64,000 nucleotides of DNA from Siccirubricoccus sp. G192 (GCF_019084075.1 NZ_JAHREN010000001.1:2887501-2951500); one strand, 5' to 3'. Positions 53,917 to 62,957 are shown, numbered from the stretch's first letter. A program made the numbers and translations. Notes: generated by a model from the sequence alone, not told the origin.

Positions 53917-54638
53917 CAGCCGAGCTTTTCAGCCAGGTCCTGGAAGTCCCGCGCGACGATATCCCAAGGATCTTCGGCCCTGAGATCGGTAGCCTGGCTC
54001 GGCCCGTGCTCCGTCGGGCGGGTGACGAAGGCGGTGGCCAGGCCGCATGACCGGGCCGCCCGGAGGTCGCCGTTATGCGCCGCCACCAGGCAGAGCTCGG
54101 CCGGGCGGATGCCGAGCACTTCGGCGGTGCGGAGATAGGCTTCCGGCTGCGGCTTGTAGGCCTGCGCCACCTCGGCGCCGAGAATGGCGTCCCAGGGGAT
54201 GCCGGCGCGCTTCGCCATGTTCAGCATCAGCGCGATATTGCCATTGGACAGCGGCGCGATGATGAAACGGCGCTTGAGGCGCGTCAGCCCCGCCACCGCC
54301 TCCGGCCAGGGATCGAGCCGGTGCCAGGCGCGGTTCAGCGCCTCCAGTTCCGCCTCGCCGATCGCGGCCGGGTCCATGCCGTGGTCGCGGAGGATGAGTT
54401 CCAGATTCTCCCGGTGCAGCACGTCGAGGCGGGTGAAGCCGCGGCGGCCGGTGCGGCATTCCTCCATCGCCGGCTGGTAGCGTTTCCGCCAGGCATCGGC
54501 GAAGCCGCGCGGGTCGATCTCGCCGCGGCCATGACGGGCGAGGAAGGGGGCGGCGTCGCGGGCGATGCCCTCGCGCCAGTCCACCACCGTGCCGAAGACG
54601 TCGAAGACCAGTGCGCGCACCGCATCGAAGGATGCCAT
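53913..54638 (-). CDS. Haloacid dehalogenase type II (L-2-haloacid dehalogenase-like)
   Basis: A 241-residue HAD enzyme. Nucleophilic aspartate in LVFDVFGTVVDW, Ser-Asn in IAPLSNGNIALM, the lysine in AYKPQPEAY and LVAAHNGDLRAARSCGL define the type II haloacid dehalogenase group. The enzyme would hydrolyse 2-haloacids such as chloroacetate, though many members have other substrates. Its ATG overlaps the stop of the lyase gene by one base (TGATG), and AAGG precedes it. It is the third gene of a receptor-lyase-dehalogenase operon. Confidence 0.88.
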   Translation of the reverse strand: MASFDAVRALVFDVFGTVVDWREGIARDAAPFLARHGRGEIDPRGFADAWRKRYQPAMEECRTGRRGFTRLDVLHRENLELILRDHGMDPAAIGEAELEALNRAWHRLDPWPEAVAGLTRLKRRFIIAPLSNGNIALMLNMAKRAGIPWDAILGAEVAQAYKPQPEAYLRTAEVLGIRPAELCLVAAHNGDLRAARSCGLATAFVTRPTEHGPSQATDLRAEDPWDIVARDFQDLAEKLGC

Positions 54639-55513
54639 CAGCCTTTCTCCCCTTGGGCCCATTGCTTCTCGAATTCCCAGACCTCGGGGAATCCCATCAA
54701 CTCGCAGATACGGCCGAAGCCATAGCTTTCCGCGGCGGGCAGGCCATTGCTGTCGCCATGCTGCTTCAGATGCGCGAAGGCACGTTCCAGCGCGGCAGCG
54801 GCGGCGAGGAAGCCGACCGCGGGATAGATCGCGATCGCATAGCCGAGTTCCTCCAGGCGCTTCGCCGGCAGGATCGGCGTGCGGCCGCCCTCCACGTTGT
54901 TGGCCAGCAGGGGCTTGCCGATGGAGCGGCCGATCTCCGCCATCTCGGCCTCGGATTCCGGGCTCTCGATGAAGACGATATCGGCGCCGGCCTCCCCATA
55001 CATCCGGCCGCGGCGGATCGCCTCCTCCAACCCGAGGGTGGTGCGGGCATCGGTGCGGGCGACGATGAGGAAGTCCGGGTCGCGCCGCGCCTCGGCAGCG
55101 ACGCGGATCTTCAGCACCATCTCCTCGGCCGGGATGACGCGACGGCCGGGGGTATGGCCGCATTTCTTCGGCATCTCCTGGTCTTCGAGCTGGATGCCCG
55201 AGACCCCCGCCGCCTCATAGCCCATGACGGTGTGGCGCACGTTCAGCAGCCCGCCATAGCCGGTATCGGCATCGGCGATCACCGGCGTGCGGCAGCCCCG
55301 GGCGAAGCGCCCGACCCGGCCGACCATGTCGGTATAGGTGGCGATGCCGGCATCCGGCACGCCGAGATGGCTCGCCACGGTGCCGAAGCCGGTGACGTAG
55401 AGGGCGGTGAAGCCCATGCCATCCGCCACCTTGGCGCTGATCATGTCGAAGATGCCGGGGGCGACGATGAAACGCCGCTCGGCGAGCGCGCGGCGGAGGG
55501 AGGGGTCGGCCAT
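54638..55513 (-). CDS. Isocitrate lyase/PEP mutase family protein (2-methylisocitrate- or dimethylmalate lyase-like)
   Basis: A 291-residue member of the ICL/PEPM superfamily. VAPGIFDMISAKVADGMGF, the magnesium-binding DADTGYGG, LEDQEMPKKCGHTPG with the catalytic cysteine in KKCGH, and ARTDARTTLGLEEAI are conserved. KKCGH indicates a lyase rather than a phosphonomutase. Likely reactions are cleavage of 2-methylisocitrate, 2,3-dimethylmalate or oxaloacetate-like acids. AAGGA precedes the ATG at 55513. The upstream Bug receptor gene ends 15 bp away, suggesting that the receptor brings in the lyase's substrate or a precursor. Confidence 0.88.
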   Translation of the reverse strand: MADPSLRRALAERRFIVAPGIFDMISAKVADGMGFTALYVTGFGTVASHLGVPDAGIATYTDMVGRVGRFARGCRTPVIADADTGYGGLLNVRHTVMGYEAAGVSGIQLEDQEMPKKCGHTPGRRVIPAEEMVLKIRVAAEARRDPDFLIVARTDARTTLGLEEAIRRGRMYGEAGADIVFIESPESEAEMAEIGRSIGKPLLANNVEGGRTPILPAKRLEELGYAIAIYPAVGFLAAAAALERAFAHLKQHGDSNGLPAAESYGFGRICELMGFPEVWEFEKQWAQGEKG

Positions 55514-55527
55514 GGCGGGTTCCTTCT

Positions 55528-56503
55528 CTATTGCGCCTTGACGATCTGCCCGGCCGCCGCGGCGGCGGCCCAGCGGGCATCGTCGGCTTTCAGGAATTCG
55601 GCGCTGGCGGCGGGGTCGCGCAGGTCGGGCTCCAGCCCCAGGGTCTGGAAGCGCTGCCGCAGCGCCGGCTCGGCATAGGCGGCGGCGAGCACCGCATGGA
55701 TGCGCCCCGCCAGCGCCGGCGGCAGCCCGGCGGGGCCGAGCATGGCGACCCAACCGGAGACATCATAGCCCGCGACGCCGCCTTCCTGCACCGTCGGCAC
55801 ATCCGGCAGCAGCGGCGTGCGCTGCGAGGTGGAGACCGCCAGGATGCGCACCCGCCCGGTCTGCAGATGCGGGATGGCGCTGGCGGTGCTGGTCCAGCCG
55901 ATCGGCAGGTGGCCGGCGACGATGTCGTTCATCAGCAGCCCGCCGCCGCGATACTGCACCTCCTCCGTCCGCACGCCGGCGCGGCGGTTGAACTCATGGC
56001 CGGCCCAGGCGGTAACGGCCTCGGTCGCGCCGAAGCCGACCGCGCCCGGATTGGCGCGGGCATGCGCCACCAGGCCGGGCACGTCATGGAAGGGTTGGGT
56101 GGTGCCGGCGACCAGCACCAGGATCTGCCGTGACATCACCGCAACGGGCGTGAAGTCGCGCAGCGGGTCGTAGGAGATCTGCTGCAACTGGTATTTGTTG
56201 AGATTGTGGGTGGAGGTCACGACCAGCAGGGTGTGCCCGTCCGGCTCGGCCCGCGCCACCTGTTCGGAGCCGATGGCGCCCTGCGCGCCCGGCCGGTTCT
56301 CCACCACGATTGGCTGGTCGAGCGAGGGGCGCACCGCCTCCACCACCGCGCGGGCCAGGATGTCGGTGCCACCGCCGGCGGGGTAGGGGACCATGATGCG
56401 GACCGGGCGCGTCGGCCAGGGGGGGCGCCAGCGTCTGGGCGCGGCTCGGGCCGGCAATGGCGGCCGCGGACATGGCCAGCAGGAGGCGGCGACCAAGGTG
56501 CAT
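55528..56503 (-). CDS. Tripartite tricarboxylate transporter receptor, Bug family (frame broken once)
   Basis: About 325 residues after correction. The first frame gives the signal peptide MHLGRRLLLAMSAAAIAGPSRA. The second gives WPTRPVRIMVPYPAGGGTDI, IVVENRPGAQGAIGSEQVAR, PDGHTLLVVTS, VQYRGGGLLMNDIVAG and LLPDVPTVQEGGVAGY. The break is a G7 run at 56419-56425 (plus strand); six bases restore LAPPWPTRP. The product is a periplasmic carboxylate receptor. AAGGGA lies seven bases before the ATG at 56503. It heads an operon with the ICL-type lyase and the dehalogenase. No matching TctAB permease is present. Confidence 0.86.
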
Positions 56504-56629
56504 GGATCATCCCTTCCGTGAATTGCGCCGGAGTATCGGCCGCTGCCCGCCGGCCCGAAAGGGGGCGGATGCGCCACCTGCCCGATCCGTGCCAGGATGC
56601 CCGGAACCCCAGGAGAGGAGGAGAGTCCC

Positions 56630-57034
56630 ATGCCCGATGCCAGCGGCAAGCCCAGCACCGCCAGCGCGGTGGCCGAGATCGAAGCGGTGATCCAGACCTA
56701 TTTCGACGGCCTCCATGAAGGCAATGTCGAGAAGCTCGCCGCCGCCTTCCACCCCGTCAGCCATCTCTATTCCGAAAAGGACGGTGGCGTGGCGGATGTG
56801 CCGCGCGAAGCCTGGTTCGAGATGGTGCGGAACCGGCCTTCGGCGGCCTCCAGGGGCCTCAGGCGCGATGACCGCATCCTGATGCTCGATATCAGCGGGC
56901 CGGAGACCGCTTTCGTGAAGGTCGCCTGCCAGATCCCGCCGCGCTACTTCACCGACTACCTCGTGCTGAACCGCACCGGCGAGGGGTGGCGGATCGTCAG
57001 CAAGGTCTATCGCGCGGACCACCGCGAGGGCTGA
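56630..57034 (+). CDS. Nuclear transport factor 2-like (SnoaL/lumazine-binding-like) protein
   Basis: A 134-residue protein with a cystatin-like alpha+beta barrel pattern: AVAEIEAVIQTYFDGLHEGN, AFHPVSHLYSEKDG, VPREAWFEMVRNRP, VKVACQIPPRYFTDYLVLNR and GWRIVSKVYRAD. The family (Lumazine_bd_2/DUF4440) binds small molecules and includes isomerases and inactive proteins; no function is established. GAGGAGGAGAG upstream and the fold start support the ATG at 56630. It diverges from the Bug receptor and converges with the VOC protein (14-bp gap). Confidence 0.82.
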   Translation: MPDASGKPSTASAVAEIEAVIQTYFDGLHEGNVEKLAAAFHPVSHLYSEKDGGVADVPREAWFEMVRNRPSAASRGLRRDDRILMLDISGPETAFVKVACQIPPRYFTDYLVLNRTGEGWRIVSKVYRADHREG

Positions 57035-57048
57035 CCCCGCTACCCCTG

Positions 57049-57474
57049 TCAGTCTGGAACCCGGATGCCGCCGTCCTCGGCGATAGGGAAGTCCGGGTTC
57101 CAGGCGACCTCCCAGGGATGCCCATCGGGATCGGCGAAATAGCCGCAGTACCCGCCCCAGGCCGCAACCTGCCCCGGCTGCAGCAAGGTGGCACCGGCCG
57201 TCACCGCCTCGGCCAGCACCGTGTCAACGGCCTCGCGGCTGCGCGTGTTGTGGGCGAGCATGATCCCGCCGAATCCCTGGCCTTCCGGTGCGAGGCCGGC
57301 GCTCCGTGCCAGATCGGCCCGCGGGAACAGCGCCACGACCATGCCGCCGGCCTGGAAGAAGACCACGCCCTCGGCCTGCGGCATCGACCGCCGCCAGCCG
57401 AGCCGCTCATAGAAGGTCCGGCTGCGGTCGAGATCGGCAACACCAAGCGTGATGAGGCTGACCCGCTGCTCCAT
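57049..57474 (-). CDS. VOC superfamily (glyoxalase/bleomycin resistance-like) protein
   Basis: A 141-residue protein with two beta-alpha-beta-beta-beta modules. VSLITLGVADLDRSRTFYERLGW starts the first (core ADLDRSRTFYERLGW), and GGYCGYFADPDGHPWEVAWNP ends the second, with the metal-binding glutamate. Members isomerise or cleave small molecules or sequester drugs; the substrate is unknown. AAGGG lies eight bases before the ATG at 57474. It follows the Ldh-family dehydrogenase by 76 bp on the same strand and may be its operon partner. Confidence 0.87.
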   Translation of the reverse strand: MEQRVSLITLGVADLDRSRTFYERLGWRRSMPQAEGVVFFQAGGMVVALFPRADLARSAGLAPEGQGFGGIMLAHNTRSREAVDTVLAEAVTAGATLLQPGQVAAWGGYCGYFADPDGHPWEVAWNPDFPIAEDGGIRVPD

Positions 57475-57550
57475 CACAGCCCTTGGGCTTGGATCTAGCG
57501 CCGGCTGATTCAGCCCTCCGGGCGCAAGCGCCCTCCGGCCATCGGACGAC

Positions 57551-58663
57551 TCAGGCATTCGGGCGCAGCAGGTAGGGCGCGCCGCAGCGTTCGGCGAGGT
57601 CGCGGATATGGCGGTCGAGCATCGTCGGGATCGGCACGCCGTCCCGCAGCCTCGCCTCGCGCATCGCCTCCTCCGGCTCGCCGGCGACCAGCACCGGTTC
57701 ATCCGGATTGGCGCGCGGGGTCGCGTGCAGCACATCGATGGCGTCGTCGAGATCGGCCTCGAAGGCGCCTTCCTCGCGGAAGGCCTTCGGGTCCAGCGCC
57801 ATGAAGTAATGCCCGATATTGTTCGGCTCATCCGGCTTCTGGCTGCGGTTGCGGATCGGCGAGAAGCTGGCGCCGACCAGGGTGCCGCCCAGGATATGCG
57901 CCAGCATCGCCAGCCCATAGCCCTTGTGGCTGCCCATGTCAGGCGTGCCGCCGAGCGGCGTTATCCCGCCGGGCTTGCGCTTCGCCATGGTGTCCATGCC
58001 GAGATGCGGATCGGTGAAGGTTTGGCCCTTGTCATCCATCATCCAGCCGGCCGGCATCTCCTTGTCGTTCAGGTGATAGACCTTCACCTTGTTGCCGGCG
58101 ACGGTGGTGGTCGCCATGTCCAGCACGAAGGGCTTGTTGCGCTGCGCCGGTGCGGCAAAGGCGATCGGGTTGGTGCCGAGCACGGGCACCGAGCCGCGCG
58201 TCGGCAGCATCAGCACGCCGCGGGTGGAACTGGTCACCATGCCGATCACGCCGCGCTCGGAGGCGATGCGCGCATAGGCGCCGGCCGCGCCGAAATGGTG
58301 GCTGTTCACCACGCCCACCACGCCGACGCCGTACTGCAACGCCTTCTCCACGGCCATTTCCATACCCTGGACGGAGACGGGGTGGCCAAGCCCGGCGCCA
58401 CCATCCAGCAGCGCGGTGGGGCCGCTGTCCCGCACCACACGCGGCCGCGCGGCCACCTCGATCTGGCCCTTGCCGATCATTTCCTCATAGGACATCAGCA
58501 TCGAGACGCCGTGGGAATCGACGCCGAGCAGATCGGTTTCCACCATGATCTGCGCGGTGGTGGCGGCGGTGTCCTCCGGCATGCCCCAGGCGCGCAGGAT
58601 GGCCAGGATCTGGGCGCGGATGCTGTCGGCGGCAACAAGCGCGCCCTGTGTGATATTCGCCAT
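57551..58663 (-). CDS. Ldh family oxidoreductase (malate/L-lactate/ureidoglycolate dehydrogenase type)
   Basis: A 370-residue type 2 malate/lactate dehydrogenase. ETDLLGVDSHGVSML with the catalytic histidine, GVVNSHHFGAAGAYA, PVLGTNPIAFAAP, DMATTTVAGNKV and GYGLAMLAHIL are conserved. It reduces a 2-oxoacid with NAD(P)H or the reverse; candidates are malate, lactate, sulfolactate or ureidoglycolate. The ribosome-binding site is weak. It is read after a Bug receptor, an FAH-family hydrolase and a TauD dioxygenase on the same strand, which together look like one organic-acid operon. Confidence 0.9.
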   Translation of the reverse strand: MANITQGALVAADSIRAQILAILRAWGMPEDTAATTAQIMVETDLLGVDSHGVSMLMSYEEMIGKGQIEVAARPRVVRDSGPTALLDGGAGLGHPVSVQGMEMAVEKALQYGVGVVGVVNSHHFGAAGAYARIASERGVIGMVTSSTRGVLMLPTRGSVPVLGTNPIAFAAPAQRNKPFVLDMATTTVAGNKVKVYHLNDKEMPAGWMMDDKGQTFTDPHLGMDTMAKRKPGGITPLGGTPDMGSHKGYGLAMLAHILGGTLVGASFSPIRNRSQKPDEPNNIGHYFMALDPKAFREEGAFEADLDDAIDVLHATPRANPDEPVLVAGEPEEAMREARLRDGVPIPTMLDRHIRDLAERCGAPYLLRPNA

Positions 58664-58732
58664 GATCAGTCCACTCTTGCTCCAGTCATCCGCAACATCC
58701 CAGTCCCCGCATGCGCCTGCGGCGCGCAGGGT

Positions 58733-59719
58733 TCAGTCCACGCGCGCGCCCGTGGCGCGTACGATGGGCACCCATTTCTCGATCTCGGATGCAATGAAGG
58801 CGCGGGTGCGCTCCGGCGTCATGCCTTCCGGGATGGTATTGCCGAGCTGGATCAGCCGGTCGTGCACCGCCGGCGTCTTCAGGGCTTCGGCGATCTGCTC
58901 ATAAAGGAACTGCCGGATCGGCAGCGGCGTGCCAAGCGTGGCGGACCAGGGCGTCCAGGTGGTGGCCTGGTAGGCGGGCAGCCCAGCCTCGGCGCTGGTC
59001 GGCACATCCGGCGCCATGGGCGAGCGTTCCGGCGTGGCGATGATCAGGCCGCGCACCGTGCCGGCGCGGAAATGCTCGCTCAGGAAGGAGATGGTATCGG
59101 CCTGGAAGGCGGTGCGCCCGGCGGAAAGGTCGGCGAAGGCCGCCGCCGAGCCGCGATAGGGCACATGCTGCGCCTGCACGCCGAGCAACTGCACCAGCAT
59201 GGCGCCGGCGATATGCCCGGTGGTGCCATTGCCGGAGGAGCCGTAATCGTATTTGCCGGGGTTGCGCAGCAGCAGCTCGCGGAACTCCGCCAGGGTGTGG
59301 ACATTCAGCGAGGGATGCACCGCCAGCGCGATCGCCGAATGGCTGCTGATGGTGATGTGGTCCACGCCGGTCAGCGGATGCACCCGCAGCCGCTCGCCAT
59401 AGAGCCCTACATTCAGCGTATGCGAGCCGAGCGCGCCGACCAGCAGCGTGTAGCCATCCGGCGCGGTCTGCGCCACGGTCTCGAAGGCCACGGTGCCGCC
59501 GCCGCTCGGCCGGTTCTCCACCACGAATTGCTGGCCAAGCTGGCTGGAGAGCGCGCCTGCCACCAGCCGCGCATTGAGGTCCGCGTTGCCGCCTGGCGCC
59601 AGCGCCACCACCACCCGCACCGGCCGGTTCGGGTAGTCCGTGCCCGGCGCGCGCGGCTGCGCCTGGGCCACGCCGGCAAGGGCGAGCAGCGCTACCCCCA
59701 GCCCTGCGATCCTGTTCAT
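58733..59719 (-). CDS. Tripartite tricarboxylate transporter receptor, Bug family (TctC-like)
   Basis: A 328-residue receptor with a Sec signal (GLGVALLALAGVAQA). YPNRPVRVVVALAPGGNADL, FVVENRPSGGGTVAFETVAQ, APDGYTLLVGAL, QHVPYRGSAAAFADLSAG and MAPDVPTSAEAGLP are the Bug signatures. GGGAGGAAGG precedes the ATG at 59719. It sits between an FAH-family hydrolase and an Ldh-family dehydrogenase, whose substrates (2-oxo or hydroxy acids) suggest its ligand. No TctAB permease is nearby. Confidence 0.92.
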   Translation of the reverse strand: MNRIAGLGVALLALAGVAQAQPRAPGTDYPNRPVRVVVALAPGGNADLNARLVAGALSSQLGQQFVVENRPSGGGTVAFETVAQTAPDGYTLLVGALGSHTLNVGLYGERLRVHPLTGVDHITISSHSAIALAVHPSLNVHTLAEFRELLLRNPGKYDYGSSGNGTTGHIAGAMLVQLLGVQAQHVPYRGSAAAFADLSAGRTAFQADTISFLSEHFRAGTVRGLIIATPERSPMAPDVPTSAEAGLPAYQATTWTPWSATLGTPLPIRQFLYEQIAEALKTPAVHDRLIQLGNTIPEGMTPERTRAFIASEIEKWVPIVRATGARVD

Positions 59720-59742
59720 TGCCTTCCTCCCCGCCTCGCATT

Positions 59743-60648
59743 TCAGCCGATCGAATGTTCCAGCACGCCGACCCGCTCCACCTCCAGCCGGAGCTGGTCA
59801 CCGGATTGCAGGTAGCGCGGCGGGTCGCGGAAATGGCCGCATCCGGCGGGCGTGCCGGTGGCGATCACATCGCCCGGCTGCAATTCCAGGTAGCGGCTGA
59901 GATGGCTGATGAGCGCGGCGACGCTGAAGATCAGGTCCTGCGTATTGCCCTGCTGCACCAGTTCCCCATTCAACCAGCAGCGGAGGTCAAGCCGCCAGGG
60001 CTCCCCCACCTCATCCGCGGTGACCAGGAAGGGGCCGAGCGGGCAGAACCCGTCCATACTCTTGGCGAAGCTGGTCATGGGCAGCGGCTGGTCGAACTGG
60101 AATTCGCGTGCGCTGATATCGTTCAGTACGGCATAGCCCGCGACATGGTCGAGCGCCGTGCCCTCCGCCACCTGCCAGGCCGGCTTGCCGATCACCACCG
60201 CAAGCTCGACCTCCCAATCCGGCTTGGTCACGGTGGCCGGAATGCGCACGGTGCTGCCTGGGCCGCAGACCGAGGAGGCAGGTTTCAGGAAGATGCGCGG
60301 CGCCGTCGGTTTCGGTCCGCCGACCTCCTTCGCATGCTCCCCATAATTGCGGCCGACGCCGAGGATCTTGCCGGGCCGAAGCGGCGCCAGCAGCCGCACC
60401 GAGGCCAGCGGCCGCCGCAGCGCCGCATTCTCAGGCCGTGCCGCGAAGGCGAGGGCACGGGCCGCCGCCACCAGCGCGGCATCGCCCGCCGCCAGAAGCG
60501 CGACCATGTCGGCGGGAATGGCGGGGGCCTCGGCCTCGCCCGCGGCGCGCTGCGCGGCGGCCAGGGCCGGGCGCAGCGGCACCATCGAATCGCCCAGCAC
60601 GGCGCCGATCTGGTCCGCGTCCTCGGCGTGGAACGTGGCAAGCTTCAT
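59743..60648 (-). CDS. Fumarylacetoacetate hydrolase family protein
   Basis: A 301-residue FAH-fold enzyme. KILGVGRNYGEHAKEVGG, PDWEVELAVVIGKPA with the metal-binding Glu-x-Glu, GYAVLNDISAREFQ, and GDVIATGTPAGCGHF are the standard motifs. Members hydrolyse or decarboxylate acylpyruvates, oxaloacetate, or hydroxymuconate-type compounds. It begins one base after the TauD stop (TGAGATG), so the two are translationally coupled. The intact ExE contrasts with the degenerate hydratase-like protein at 13598-14302. Confidence 0.9.
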   Translation of the reverse strand: MKLATFHAEDADQIGAVLGDSMVPLRPALAAAQRAAGEAEAPAIPADMVALLAAGDAALVAAARALAFAARPENAALRRPLASVRLLAPLRPGKILGVGRNYGEHAKEVGGPKPTAPRIFLKPASSVCGPGSTVRIPATVTKPDWEVELAVVIGKPAWQVAEGTALDHVAGYAVLNDISAREFQFDQPLPMTSFAKSMDGFCPLGPFLVTADEVGEPWRLDLRCWLNGELVQQGNTQDLIFSVAALISHLSRYLELQPGDVIATGTPAGCGHFRDPPRYLQSGDQLRLEVERVGVLEHSIG

Positions 60649-60649
60649 C

Positions 60650-61530
60650 TCAGGCGGCCAGCGCGGCGTAGTCGAGTGTCGCCATCACCTGCACCCGCAG
60701 TATGTAACGGTGCTCCCCTGGCCCGTAATCCGCCAACGCATTGTGGACTGTGCCGATATTGTCCCACATCAGCAGGTCCCCCGGCGTCCAGCCATGGCTG
60801 TAGAGGTATTTTTCCTGGGCCTGGTGGCGGAACAGGTATTCCAGCATGGCATCCGACTCCGCCGGCTCCAGCCCCTCGATCCGCATGGCGTAGCCAGGAT
60901 TGCAATAGAGCACGCGGCGGCCGGTGATCGGATGGGTGCGGAAGATCGGCTGCGGCACCGGCGGCTTCTTGGCGCGCTGCTCCGGGGTCAGCGGGCCGCG
61001 GATGCTGCCGGGGCGCATGCGCATGACATCCCAGATTTCTCGAAGTCATGGATCGCCACGCGGCCCTCCAGCCGCTGCACCACCTCGGCCGGCAGGTCGT
61101 CACAGGCGGCGTGCATGTTGCGGAACTGGGTATCGCCGAGCGGCCTGCCGTCGCGCATCGGCACCTCTTTCGCGTGCAGCGCATTGGCCAGGGCAATTTC
61201 CCGCGAATAGGACATGTCGGTGTGCCAGCCCTGGCCCGCATCATGCAGGCCGAGCGGCTTCCCCTCCGCATCCTTCCGGTTCGAGAGGATCATCACCTCC
61301 GGGTGTCCGGGGGCATGGAAGAGGTTGGCGACATTCACCTCCAGGTCGCCGAAGCGGCTGCCATAGGCGGCAAGCTGCGGCGCATCCAGGTCCTGGCCGG
61401 GGAAGCACAGCACGCCATACTGCCCGAGCGCCCGCAGGATGGTGCGGAAATCCGGCTGCGACAGCGGCCGGGCAAGATTGATCCCCTCGACCCGCGCGCC
61501 AAGCCCGGCATTGTTCGGCGTGATGCGCAT
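60650..61530 (-). CDS. TauD/TfdA family Fe(II)/2-oxoglutarate dioxygenase (frame broken once)
   Basis: About 293 residues after correction. The first frame has PNNAGLGARVEGINLARPLS, LFHAPGHPEVMILSNRKDAEG and the iron-binding GWHTDMSYS (HxD). The second has MRIEGLEPAESDAMLEYLF, LMWDNIGTVHNAL with the distal histidine, and RYILRVQV with the oxoglutarate-binding arginine. The break is at CCC 61030-61032 (plus strand), where one base seems missing; four bases restore KSGDVMRMRPG. It would hydroxylate a sulfonate, aryloxy acid or similar substrate. GGAGG precedes the ATG at 61530. First gene of the dioxygenase-FAH-Bug-Ldh operon. Confidence 0.86.
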
Positions 61531-61688
61531 GGCGTCTTCCTCCCGTCCAGGCCCCGCCTGCCGGAAACTCCGCCAAGCGGCGGCTTGCGTCAATGCGGTC
61601 GGCGGGGAAGCATCGGCGGGACAGGGGAGGGCAGCATGGGAATCAGGGGCGAAATCAGGCAGCGGCGACTGGCCGGAACACCAGCGGC

Positions 61689-62954
61689 ATGAGCGGCCAG
61701 GTGGAGGGCCGGCCAGGCATCATCGTGGCGGGCGCCGGCATTGTCGGGCTCTGCGTGGCCTGGCACCTGGCGCGGGGCGGCGCACAGGTCACGGTGCTGG
61801 ATGGCGAGGCGCCAGGCAGCGGCGCCTCCGCTGGCAATGCCGGGGCGATCAGCGCCGGCTCGGTCGCGCCCCTGGCCATGCCCGGCGTGCTGCGCCAGGT
61901 GCCGGGGATGCTGCTGGACCGCGATGGCGCGCTGCATGTGCCGGCGCGGTACTGGCCGCGCGCCGCCCCCTGGCTGTTGCGCTTCGTGGCCAGCGCCCGG
62001 CCGGCCCGCGTCGCCGCCATCGCCGAGGCGCTGTCCGGCCTGCTGTTTGGCGCCATGGAGCGGCACCGGGAGATCCTGGCCGAGGAAGGCGCGCTCGACC
62101 TCATCCGCGAGACCGGGCAACTCTACCTCTATCGCGACCGCGCGCATTACGCGAAGGATGCGGGTGGTTGGGCGCTGCGCCAGCAACACGGCATGCGGCT
62201 GGAATTCCTGGAAGGCGCCGAGGCGATCCGGGCGCTGGAGCCGGATATGCAGGGCGACTATCAGCTCGGCCTCTTCGTCCCGGAACAGGGCAGTTGCGTG
62301 AACCCGCTGCGGCTGGCGCAGGTGGTGGCGCGCGGGGTGGAGCGGCTGGGCGGCACGATCCGGCAGGAGGCGGTGCGGGCGCTCACCACCGAGGCCGGGC
62401 GTGTGACCGGCGTTGCCACCGCCTCGGGCGTGCTCCCTGCGGACCAGGTGGTGCTGGCGGCCGGCGCCTGGTCGGCGCGGCTGCTGCAACCGCTCGGCAT
62501 CCAGGTGCCGCTGGAGACGCAGCGCGGCTACCACGTGATGCTGCCGGATGCCGGAATCAGCCTGCAACGCCCGGTGGTGCCGGCCGATCGCAAGGCTTTC
62601 ATCTCGCCCATGGAGGGCGGCTTGCGCATCGCCGGCACGGTGGAATTCGGCGGGTTGGAGGCGCCGCCGACGCCGCGGCGCGCCGAATTGCTGCTGGAGG
62701 ATCTCCGCCGCGCCTTCCCCCAGGCGCGGACCGGGGGCGCCGAGGGTTTCTGGATGGGCCATCGCCCCTGCCTGCCGGACAGCCTGCCGGTGATCGGCCC
62801 GGTGGCGCGCTGGCCCGGGCTGTGGTGCGCCTTCGGCCACGGGCATCTCGGCCTCACCGGCTCCGCCCCCACCGGGGCGGTGCTGGCGCGTGCGATGCTG
62901 GGGCCGCAGCCCAACCTCGACCTGGCGCCTTTCGCGGTGGAGCGCTTCGGCTGA
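61689..62954 (+). CDS. FAD-dependent oxidoreductase, D-amino-acid dehydrogenase (DadA)-like
   Basis: A 421-residue DAO-superfamily flavoprotein. The dinucleotide motif is IIVAGAGIVGLCVAWHLARGG, then GASAGNAGAISAGSVAPLAMPG, which is very close to DadA. C-terminal motifs are MGHRPCLPDSLPVIGP and WCAFGHGHLGLTGSA, which contacts the flavin. It deaminates D-amino acids or oxidises related amines, passing electrons to the membrane chain. The ATG at 61689 begins the fold but has a poor ribosome-binding site. It is divergent from the TauD operon and convergent with the YdhR-like gene (3-bp gap). Confidence 0.88.
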   Translation: MSGQVEGRPGIIVAGAGIVGLCVAWHLARGGAQVTVLDGEAPGSGASAGNAGAISAGSVAPLAMPGVLRQVPGMLLDRDGALHVPARYWPRAAPWLLRFVASARPARVAAIAEALSGLLFGAMERHREILAEEGALDLIRETGQLYLYRDRAHYAKDAGGWALRQQHGMRLEFLEGAEAIRALEPDMQGDYQLGLFVPEQGSCVNPLRLAQVVARGVERLGGTIRQEAVRALTTEAGRVTGVATASGVLPADQVVLAAGAWSARLLQPLGIQVPLETQRGYHVMLPDAGISLQRPVVPADRKAFISPMEGGLRIAGTVEFGGLEAPPTPRRAELLLEDLRRAFPQARTGGAEGFWMGHRPCLPDSLPVIGPVARWPGLWCAFGHGHLGLTGSAPTGAVLARAMLGPQPNLDLAPFAVERFG

Positions 62955-62957
62955 GCG

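Noticed and set aside
40382..55513. A phosphonate pathway combining the PhnW-like aminotransferase with the ICL/PEP mutase-family protein
   Set aside because: The genes are 13 kb apart, the lyase carries KKCGH typical of C-C lyases, and no PhnX, decarboxylase or phosphonate transporter is present.
57608..59815. 735-codon open frame on the plus strand across the Ldh and Bug genes
   Set aside because: It crosses two well-supported minus-strand genes and has the skewed composition of an antisense shadow.
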